This document shows, piece by piece, positions 26,769 through 33,408 of a stretch of 64,000 nt of DNA. Position 1 is the first letter of the stretch. Each line of letters starts with the position of its first letter. Location of the stretch: contig JADJCK010000003.1 in assembly GCA_016703265.1 (NCBI GenBank), forward strand, positions 372,001 to 436,000, given 5' to 3'. The stretch comes from a bacterium (GTDB taxonomy: Bacteria > Krumholzibacteriota > Krumholzibacteriia > LZORAL124-64-63). Below the pieces are notes generated by a model. The model was not told the origin of the DNA. It worked only from the letters and a program-made list of their open reading frames with translations, and did not search any database. The position numbers and the translations under genes are program-made.

Positions 26769-27170
26769 CTATCTGGGCACCGGCTGGCGCACCGGGAAAT
26801 CGCGACCGCGGTAAGTCACCACGCCGTTGTGCGCGAACTGCCAGTCCGTGTACTTCAGCCGCGGCAACGCGCGATGGCAGGTGGCGCAGATGATGGAGCC
26901 CTGCGTCCCGGCGCCGTGGCGATGGGGACCGGGCCTGGTCATGCGCCGGGGCACGCGCACGCGGCCGTTCTTCACGAGCTCGACCAGCAGCGACCGCAGG
27001 CGCTCGTCCAGCTGGCGCCAGTCCTCGATCGCCTTGGTGACCAGTTGCGCGCGCCCGTTGCCGGGACCTTCGGCCATCACCGCATCGACCAGGCGCACAC
27101 ACTGGCGGTAGGCGGCCTCGGCCAGCTTGAACTGCGCTTCGTAGTCTTCCAGGTGGCTGCAGATCGGCAT
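26769..27170 (-). CDS. Small protein with one CATCH motif, function unknown
   Basis: 133 residues from the ATG at 27170, chosen because AAGGAG lies eight bases upstream; the frame extends further to 27239. The N-terminal ~75 residues look alpha-helical (YEAQFKLAEAAYRQCVRLVDAVMAE), then a basic linker and SIICATCHRALPRLKYTDWQFAHNG. CATCH fits a c-heme or zinc motif, but there is no signal peptide, which argues against a cytochrome c. Divergent from the octaheme cytochrome gene; shared regulation possible. Confidence 0.55.
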   Translation of the reverse strand: MPICSHLEDYEAQFKLAEAAYRQCVRLVDAVMAEGPGNGRAQLVTKAIEDWRQLDERLRSLLVELVKNGRVRVPRRMTRPGPHRHGAGTQGSIICATCHRALPRLKYTDWQFAHNGVVTYRGRDFPVRQPVPR

Positions 27171-27391
27171 GTTGCCGGCTCCTTCCGTTGCCGGGACCAT
27201 CGGCAGGATCGGGCAGCGCCTGATCCCGAAGATCGGCATCGCAATCGAACATGACTACCGTTATCGCTTGTCCGTGCCCGCAAAGGACTTACAGTTTGTT
27301 TTCTGCTTAACATCGCAATAATGTTTCCGGAAGAGCCAGCCGCCGAGCGCCCGGCGCCGGTGGCGACATTCCTCATCCGGAGGGTCTTGCC

Positions 27392-28870
27392 ATGCGTTCC
27401 CGACTGCGCACCGTGTTCCTGCCGGCGCTCCTGTTGCCGGTACTGATGACGCTGAGCCCCACGGTCGCGGGCGCGGCGCCGCGGACGGTCCCCGATCACG
27501 CCGACCTGACCGGGCCCTACGAGACTGGCCCCGCGGTGACGGCCGCCTGCCTGGATTGCCACGAAGACGCGGCGCACGACTTCATGAAGACCAGCCACTG
27601 GACATGGGAGTCGCTGCAGGGCGTGGTCGGCAAGGGCGAGGCGCTGGTCGGCAAGAAGAACCTCGTGAACAACTACTGCGTGGCCGTCAATTCGAACTGG
27701 CCGCGCTGCACGAGCTGCCACGCCGGCTACGGTTGGACCGACGCCGGCTTCGACTTCACGCAGGCCGGCAACGTGGACTGCCTCGTCTGCCACGACCAGA
27801 CCGGCAAGTACCGCAAGTTCCCCACCGGCGCCGGGCATCCGGTCTACAAGCCCACCGAGTGGGAAGGCAAGATCTGGGAACCGCAGGACCTGGCCAGCCT
27901 GGCCCGCACCGTGGGCAAGCCCTCGCGCGCGAACTGCGGCGCCTGCCATTTCTCGGGCGGCGGCGGCAACAACGTCAAGCACGGCGACATGGAAAGCGCG
28001 CTGCTGGCTCCCGCGCGCGAACTCGATGTGCACATGAGCGCCGACGGCCAGAATTTCAGCTGCCAGGAATGCCACACCACGAGCAGCCACAACATCGCCG
28101 GCCGCGCGATGTTCGCCTCGCCCGGCGCCGGCTCGAATCACCTCGAGTGCACCGCCTGCCACGACGAGAACGTTCACGGCAAGCGGATCCTGAACTGGCA
28201 CGGCAAGAGAATCGCCTGCCAGACGTGCCACATCCCCGCGGTGGCGCGCGCCAATCCGACAATGGTCTGGTGGGACTGGTCAACGGCGGGCACCAACCAG
28301 AGCGCCGCCAACGATTCACTGGGCATGGCGACCTTCGACAACAAGAAGGGTTCGTTCCGCTGGGAGAAGAACGTGGTGCCGTCCTACTCGTGGTACGACG
28401 GCGTCAGCGCCCAGTACCTGGTGGGCGACAAGATGGACCCCAAGTCGATCACGCACCTGAACCGCCCGCAGGGCAGCCGCCTCGATCCGCGCGCGAAGAT
28501 CTACCCGTTCAAGGTCATGCGCGGCAAACAGCCCTACGACAAGCAGCAGAACGTGATCCTGGTGCCGAAACTTTACGGCCCCACCGGCTTCTGGAAGACG
28601 AACGACTGGAACGCGGCCTTCAAGGAAGGCATGGCCTCGGTGAACCTGACCTACAGCGGCGAATACGCATTCGCCGAGACCGAGTCGTGGTGGAAGGTCA
28701 ATCACATGGTCGCGCCGAAGGAAGCCTCGCTCAAGTGCAAGGACTGCCATGCCGGTGAAGGCACCAGCCGCATCGACTGGGCGGCCCTCGGCTACAAGGG
28801 CGACCCGTCCAAGCACCGCGGCATTTCGCGCTTCGAACTGTCCGACGCCTACAAGGACCTGAACGAGTAG
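27392..28870 (+). CDS. Periplasmic octaheme c-type cytochrome, tetrathionate-reductase (OTR) family
   Basis: 492 residues with a signal peptide (LLPVLMTLSPTVAGAA). Eight CxxCH heme motifs: CLDCH, CTSCH, CLVCH, CGACH, CQECH, CTACH, CQTCH and a distant CKDCH near residue 449. The stretch NNYCVAVNSNWPRCTSCHAGYGW matches the characteristic block of octaheme tetrathionate reductases, which can also reduce nitrite, hydroxylamine and other small N/S compounds in vitro; the physiological substrate here is unknown. GGAGGG precedes the ATG; a strong terminator follows. Cytochrome c maturation genes are not in the window. Confidence 0.88.
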   Translation: MRSRLRTVFLPALLLPVLMTLSPTVAGAAPRTVPDHADLTGPYETGPAVTAACLDCHEDAAHDFMKTSHWTWESLQGVVGKGEALVGKKNLVNNYCVAVNSNWPRCTSCHAGYGWTDAGFDFTQAGNVDCLVCHDQTGKYRKFPTGAGHPVYKPTEWEGKIWEPQDLASLARTVGKPSRANCGACHFSGGGGNNVKHGDMESALLAPARELDVHMSADGQNFSCQECHTTSSHNIAGRAMFASPGAGSNHLECTACHDENVHGKRILNWHGKRIACQTCHIPAVARANPTMVWWDWSTAGTNQSAANDSLGMATFDNKKGSFRWEKNVVPSYSWYDGVSAQYLVGDKMDPKSITHLNRPQGSRLDPRAKIYPFKVMRGKQPYDKQQNVILVPKLYGPTGFWKTNDWNAAFKEGMASVNLTYSGEYAFAETESWWKVNHMVAPKEASLKCKDCHAGEGTSRIDWAALGYKGDPSKHRGISRFELSDAYKDLNE

Positions 28871-28901
28871 GCGCCGAAGGCGTCGTGTCCGGAAATGTGA
28901 T

Positions 28902-28935
28902 GGCCGGGCGTCCCGCAGGACGCCCGGCCCTTTTT
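28902..28935 (+). terminator. Rho-independent terminator after the octaheme cytochrome gene
   Basis: Perfect 12-bp stem (GGCCGGGCGTCC / GGACGCCCGGCC) with a CGCA loop, followed by CTTTTTC. Thirty-one bases after the stop, and in the 84-base gap to the convergent gene's 3' end. Confidence 0.9.
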
Positions 28936-28954
28936 CAAGAGCGCCCGGCCCTGC

Positions 28955-30373
28955 TCAGCCCAGCGTGAACCCGTCGCCCAGCGCCGGGATGGTCACTTCG
29001 GCGCCCGGCAGCGCCGCCTTCAGCCGCGCGGCCATCGCGCGGGGCCCTTCGCCCTCGCCGTGCACCACGAAGACGCGGCGCGGCGGCAGCGGGCACGTAC
29101 CGATCCAGCGCATGATCTCGTCGCCGTCGGCGTGGCTCGACAACCCGTCGATGGACCCCACGCGGGCGCCCACCGGGATGACATGCCCGTGCATGCGCAG
29201 GGTGGTGGCGCCGTCGCGCAGAAGCCGGCCGCGCGTGCCCACCGCCTGGTAGCCGCTGAGCAGGATCAGGTTGTTCTGGTTGGGCAGGCGCTTGATCAGG
29301 TGGTGCAGGATGCGGCCGCCGGTCATCATCCCGCTCGCGGCGATGACGACGCGCGGACCGTCCATGGCCGTGAGCATCTTCGACTCGTGCACGGTGCGAT
29401 GCAGTTTCACCTGACGCGGGAACAGCGAGGCACCTTCACCGATCCCCTCGTCGAGGTTGCCGTCGTGCAGGTGGCGCGAGTAGATGGCCGTGGCGTCGAC
29501 GGCCATCGGGCTGTCGATGTGGATGGGAACCTCGGCCAGGTCGCCGTCCTCCATCAATTCGCGGAGGATGAGACCCACCGCCTGCGCGCGCCCCACGGCG
29601 AAGGCGGGGATCAGCACCGTGCCGCGTCGGCGCACGGTCTCGCGGAAGTCGGCGCGAATCTGGTCGATCACGGGCTTGTAGTCGTGCTTGCGGTCGCCGT
29701 AGGTCGACTCGACCACAAGCACATCGCACGCCGGCAGCGGCTGCGGGTCGACGTGCAGCGGCACCCCGTAGCGACCGAGGTCGCCGCCGAAGACGATCGT
29801 CAACTCGCCGGGGTTCACGCCGCCCGCAGGTGCGTCGGGCCCTCCCACGCGCAATTCGACGAACGCCGAGCCGAGGATGTGCCCGGCGTTGTGGAAGCGG
29901 AACCGCACCTGCGGCGAGAGCTGGTGCCACTTCTCGAAATCCAGCGGGCGCACCAGCTTCAGCGCTGCCAGTGCGTCGATCGTCGTGTAGAGCGGCTCGG
30001 CGGGCTGGTGCTTCGAGAAGCCCTTCTTGTTCGCGAACGCCGCGTCTTCCTCCTGCAGGTGGGCCGCGTCGAGCAGCATCAACTCGAGGAGCTCGGCCGT
30101 GGGCGGGGTGGCGTGGATGGATCCCTTGAACCCGTACTGCATCAATCGCGGTGTCCAGCCCGTGTGGTCGATGTGCGCGTGGGTCAGGATCAGGTCCTGG
30201 AGAAAGCCGGGCTCGAAGCCCGGAGCCGCCCAGTTGAGAAGCCGCAGTTCCTTGAGGCCCTGGAACATGCCGCAGTCGACAAGCGTGCGGCGGCCGGCGG
30301 CTTCGAGGAAATGCCGGCTGCCGGTCACCGTGCCGGCGGCGCCGTGGAACGTCAGGCGGATGGGTGCGCTCAT
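28955..30373 (-). CDS. Beta-CASP metallo-beta-lactamase-fold exonuclease/endonuclease (YSH1-like)
   Basis: 472 residues. Metal-binding motif ILTHAHIDHTGWTPRL (HxHxDH), upstream GAAGTVTGSRHFLE and DCGMFQG, and the later NAGHILGSAFVELRV give the MBL part. VESTYGDRKH, GTVLIPAFAVGRAQAVGLILREL, HIDSPMAVDATAIYSRH, VVIAASGMMTGGRILHHL and the final VFVVHGEGEG are the beta-CASP A/B/C motifs. Such proteins are RNA-processing nucleases related to CPSF73/Ysh1. Monocistronic; the ATG has AAAGG upstream. Confidence 0.92.
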   Translation of the reverse strand: MSAPIRLTFHGAAGTVTGSRHFLEAAGRRTLVDCGMFQGLKELRLLNWAAPGFEPGFLQDLILTHAHIDHTGWTPRLMQYGFKGSIHATPPTAELLELMLLDAAHLQEEDAAFANKKGFSKHQPAEPLYTTIDALAALKLVRPLDFEKWHQLSPQVRFRFHNAGHILGSAFVELRVGGPDAPAGGVNPGELTIVFGGDLGRYGVPLHVDPQPLPACDVLVVESTYGDRKHDYKPVIDQIRADFRETVRRRGTVLIPAFAVGRAQAVGLILRELMEDGDLAEVPIHIDSPMAVDATAIYSRHLHDGNLDEGIGEGASLFPRQVKLHRTVHESKMLTAMDGPRVVIAASGMMTGGRILHHLIKRLPNQNNLILLSGYQAVGTRGRLLRDGATTLRMHGHVIPVGARVGSIDGLSSHADGDEIMRWIGTCPLPPRRVFVVHGEGEGPRAMAARLKAALPGAEVTIPALGDGFTLG

Positions 30374-30426
30374 GGTCGACCTTTCGGGAAAGTACTGCGG
30401 AACCGATGCCCACAGGTTAGACGCAA

Positions 30427-30455
30427 ACGCCCCCGGGCCACAAGCCCGGGGGCGT
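30427..30455 (-). terminator. Strong hairpin downstream of the sigma-partner gene
   Basis: ACGCCCCCGGGC and GCCCGGGGGCGT pair perfectly over 12 bp around CACAA; on the minus strand it is followed by TTTGCG. It ends the ECF sigma operon just before the beta-CASP gene. Confidence 0.75.
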
Positions 30456-30482
30456 CTTCACGCATCCTTGAATCCGACCGGA

Positions 30483-31208
30483 TCAGGGTTGCTGCTCGCC
30501 CTCGACCTTCACGGTGATCACCTTGCGCCCGTCGGCGGAAGTCTCGACATTGACCGTCGCGTCGCCCGTCACGCCCGCGGTGGCCATCTGCGCCATGATC
30601 TGCTGGCGGATCTCCTCAGCCGTCTCGCCGGTGACTTCCAGTTCCAGGCCCAGGTACTCGTGGCCGAAGTGCGACAGGATGTTCTCCCGCACGCTGCCGT
30701 TCAACGGCTCGACGACGACATTCGTACCCGCCAGGCCCGGCACCTGCTCGCGCAGGTCCGCTTCCAGTGCGGCGGCGTCCAGGCCCTGGCCCCAGGCCAT
30801 GACTTCGAACACCGTCTCGCCGTCCCCGCCGCGCAGGTTGAAGGTGACGCCTTCGACCTCGGGCTGCGCTTCGAAGAACCGGTTGAGCTCGCCCTCGAGG
30901 GCCTTCAGGTCGTCGTCGGCCTTGTCGCCCGACAGTCCGCCCATGGTGATCGTCATCTTCTGGCCCATCTCCACTTCGGTTGTGGTCGAGGTCGAGCAGG
31001 CGCCCAACCCGAGCAGGGCCACCGCCAGGCCGGCCATCGCCAGCCGCGCGGCGCGGTTCCAGGGATTCAACAACATCAGAAACCTCCGATGGCGCGGGAA
31101 ACGTTCGCGGTAGGCTTCCAGCAGGTCGGCTTCCAGCCGGCCACGGTGTCCGGGCGCGGGTTGCGGATTGTCGGCCGCTTCCAGGCCGCGCCGGATCGTC
31201 GCCTTCAT
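30483..31208 (-). CDS. Membrane- or lipid-anchored partner of the ECF sigma factor (putative anti-sigma)
   Basis: 241 residues from the ATG at 31208, which overlaps the sigma factor's stop (ATGA); an ATG five codons earlier is also possible. About 45 cytoplasmic-looking residues (GRLEADLLEAYRERFPRHRRFL) are followed by one hydrophobic segment (LAMAGLAVALLGLGACS) that also fits a lipobox (LGA-C), then a ~170-residue soluble part with a repeated alpha/beta look. Position and topology suggest an anti-sigma or sensor, but no known anti-sigma motif is seen. Confidence 0.65.
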   Translation of the reverse strand: MKATIRRGLEAADNPQPAPGHRGRLEADLLEAYRERFPRHRRFLMLLNPWNRAARLAMAGLAVALLGLGACSTSTTTEVEMGQKMTITMGGLSGDKADDDLKALEGELNRFFEAQPEVEGVTFNLRGGDGETVFEVMAWGQGLDAAALEADLREQVPGLAGTNVVVEPLNGSVRENILSHFGHEYLGLELEVTGETAEEIRQQIMAQMATAGVTGDATVNVETSADGRKVITVKVEGEQQP

Positions 31209-31810
31209 TCGCCGGTCATGCATGGCGCACCTCCTCTGCCTGTCATCGTTCGTTCCGTCGGAAGTTCCTGCCGCATCTGCCGCAGCACGCGCTCGCAGCG
31301 CTTCTTGACGGCGTCCTGCGAAAGGCCCATTACCTGCGCGATCTCGCGACTGGTCAGCCCCTGCCCGAAACGCAGGTCCAGCAGATCGCGGGTTGCCTCG
31401 TCCTGCCGCCCGATCCAGTCGCGCACGGCGCGGACTTCCTCGTCCCGGATCAGTGTCCCCAACGGGTCGGGTGATGTGGCCGCCAGCACTTCCTGCAGGT
31501 CATCGACCGAGGCCGCCTGGCGTGCGCCGCCGAAGGCCGCCCTCCGGCGCTGGTGGTCGATCACCGCGTGCCGGGCCATGCCCAGCACCCACGCCGTGAC
31601 CGAACCGCGCCCGGCGTCGAATCCCTCCAGGCCTTCGACCATGCGCCCGAAGACGACGGCCACCAGGTCTTCCACCTCGGCCGCCCCGCGCACCCTGGCG
31701 CCGACGAATCGGCAGACCTGGTCGTAGAGTTCGGCGTACAGGCGCCGGAAGGATTCTTCGCTGCCGCGCTTCGCCAGTTCCAGCAGGAACCGGTGACGCG
31801 CGTCACGCAT
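31205..31810 (-). CDS. ECF-type RNA polymerase sigma factor
   Basis: About 201 residues from ATG 31810; a GTG at 31846 is an alternative and neither has a clear ribosome site. Region 2 is readable in DQVCRFVGARVRGAAEVEDLVAVVFGRM and AWVLGMARHAVIDHQRRR; region 4 in LRFGQGLTSREIAQVMGLSQDAVKKRCERVLRQM (helix-turn-helix). It overlaps the partner gene by four bases. The target promoter is not evident in the window. Confidence 0.9.
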   Translation of the reverse strand: MRDARHRFLLELAKRGSEESFRRLYAELYDQVCRFVGARVRGAAEVEDLVAVVFGRMVEGLEGFDAGRGSVTAWVLGMARHAVIDHQRRRAAFGGARQAASVDDLQEVLAATSPDPLGTLIRDEEVRAVRDWIGRQDEATRDLLDLRFGQGLTSREIAQVMGLSQDAVKKRCERVLRQMRQELPTERTMTGRGGAPCMTGE

Positions 31811-31917
31811 CGTCGCTGACAAGGCCAACAGGTTCACCTCGTACACGGGTCATGATCCAGCGAGGTTCCGACGCGCTGGAATACGCAGCCGGCCGCGCGC
31901 AGGGACACGCATCACCG

Positions 31918-31952
31918 AAAAAAAGCGCGGGAACCTATGCGGTTCCCGCGCT
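31918..31952 (-). terminator. Rho-independent terminator of the Cys-rich protein gene
   Basis: AGCGCGGGAACC / GGTTCCCGCGCT, 12-bp perfect stem, 5-base loop; on the minus strand the stem runs into seven T residues. About 80 bases after the stop at 32031. Confidence 0.9.
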
Positions 31953-32030
31953 CGTTCACCCCAGTGATGGATCGGGGTCCAGTCGATCCATATGGCGTTG
32001 TGGTCGCCATGTCTCAGTATGCGGCAAAAC

Positions 32031-32753
32031 TCAGTTCGAGGCCAGCTTCTTTTGGACCTCTTCCGACTTTTTGTTGAAGTCGGCCTTCAGCGCAGCGGCA
32101 TCCTTGCCGCAGCAGCCCTTGGCCTCGGCCACGGACTTGGCACAGCACTCGTGCATGCCCGCCTCGACGGCGCAGGCCGTGGTCAGGGCCTTGCCGGCCT
32201 TCAGGTTGAAATCGGCCTTGAGGGCCGTGGCATCCTTGCCGCAACAGCCCTTGGCCTCGGCCACGGACTTGGCGCAGCACTCGTGCATGCCGGCCAGGGT
32301 CGCCTTGGCGGCCTGGAAGGCAGCGAAGCTGGCGTGGATCTCGCCGGCCGAATGGCCGCAGCACTCCTTCGACGCGGCGGCAGCCTTCTGGCAGCACGCG
32401 TGCATCGAGGTGGCCTTGGTGAAGTCGGCGGTGGTGGCGCAGGCAGCGCCGGTCGCGCCGGCCGTCTGGACACAGGCACCACCGGCAGCGCCGGCAGTCT
32501 GGACACAGGCGCCACCGGCGGCGGCCGTCGTGGCGCAGGCGCCCGTGGCAGCCGCGGTCTTGGCCTCTGCGGTCTTGGCGCAGGCGCCACCGGCAGCGGC
32601 GGTCTTGGCCTCCGCAGTCGTGGAGCAGGCGCCACCGGCAGCGGCGGTCTTGGCATCCTTGGCGCCGGAGCAGGCCGGGCCACCGGCCCAGGCCGTCGCC
32701 ACCAGAGCCGTCACGGCCAGAGCGGCCACCGTCAACAGGGAAGTCTTCTTCAT
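32031..32753 (-). CDS. Secreted Cys-pair tandem-repeat protein, function unknown
   Basis: 240 residues with signal peptide (MKKTSLLTVAALAVTALVATAWA). Residues ~25-110 are Ala/Thr/Lys repeats of the form AKTAAAGGAC..T with one Cys each. Residues ~112-225 contain three copies of a module MH.CC(Q/A)K....AK.CCG(K/H).A, the last two nearly identical (GMHECCAKSVAEAKGCCGKDA) and each followed by LKADFN. Twelve Cys in six vicinal CC pairs plus His suggest metal binding or a redox/storage role in the periplasm (inference). The vicinal CC repeats might also form disulfides. AAAGGA precedes the ATG; a strong terminator follows, so it is a single-gene transcript, probably well expressed. Confidence 0.75.
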   Translation of the reverse strand: MKKTSLLTVAALAVTALVATAWAGGPACSGAKDAKTAAAGGACSTTAEAKTAAAGGACAKTAEAKTAAATGACATTAAAGGACVQTAGAAGGACVQTAGATGAACATTADFTKATSMHACCQKAAAASKECCGHSAGEIHASFAAFQAAKATLAGMHECCAKSVAEAKGCCGKDATALKADFNLKAGKALTTACAVEAGMHECCAKSVAEAKGCCGKDAAALKADFNKKSEEVQKKLASN

Positions 32754-33408
32754 GGCTCGTCCTTTCTCTAGCGGACCGCCGCCGGTCCGTTACTGCGAGG
32801 GGCTCGATACCCCAGGGATTACGTGGGCGCACGCGGAGGGCTGGTAACAGGATAAATATAGTTTTGGTTCCCGCTCCTGCCACTTTTTGATGCGGGTAGC
32901 GACGGCCAGGCGTGCGGGCCTCTGCTACGCAGTATCCGTATATGCGCAAGGGCCCGACGCTGCTGCGCCGGGCCCTCTCTGCGCGCCCTGCCGACCTGCG
33001 TCCGGAAGTTGCCGAGGGGGATCGGAGCTTCCTGCCTTCTGCCGGTCGGCGGGTCCGGCTACCGGGTCGGGGCCGGATGCCGGACTCTCGGGATGATCCT
33101 CGGAAGGCCGGCTCCGCTGCCGACGTCGCCGGACCTTGGCCAGGGGGGCATGTTTCCCGGCTTCCAGTCCGACTTGGCCGGTGCCTGTCCACCCCGGGAT
33201 CCCGATGGTGACCAGGTGATTTAGGATCCCGTCGCAGGGGTTGTCCAGGCGCGCGGGAGACCGGCCTTCCGATTCATGGATGCCGACGGGGTGCCGCCTG
33301 CTCTCCACGGGGGTCACGAAAGCGGAATCCGCGCGGGCGCGCCTGAGGGACACCTGAGGTTTGGGCGAGGTTCGCCTCGATTTCCGTAACCTGTTGCCAT
33401 TCAATGGA
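32754..33408. other. Long intergenic region
   Basis: 655 bases with no supported gene. An AT-rich patch near 32857-32870 (minus strand CTATATTTATC) may be the -10 region of the Cys-rich gene. A hairpin AGGGCCCG...CGGGCCCT at 32949-32976 may be a 3' structure for the minus-strand regulator gene. Short frames here have no support. Confidence 0.5.
32949..32976 (-). terminator. Hairpin in the gap after the regulator gene
   Basis: AGGGCCCG and CGGGCCCT pair over 8 bp with an inner CGC/GCG stem; no T-run on either strand, and it is ~430 bases from the nearest stop, so function is uncertain. Confidence 0.3.

Noticed and set aside
26769..27170. Calling the CATCH protein a monoheme cytochrome c
   Set aside because: No signal peptide or membrane anchor from the best-supported start, so heme attachment in the periplasm is unlikely.
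32031..32753. Regular DNA repeats in the Cys-rich gene as a possible CRISPR array
   Set aside because: The repeats are codon-phased within one open frame with a signal peptide; spacers are not unique and no cas genes are present.
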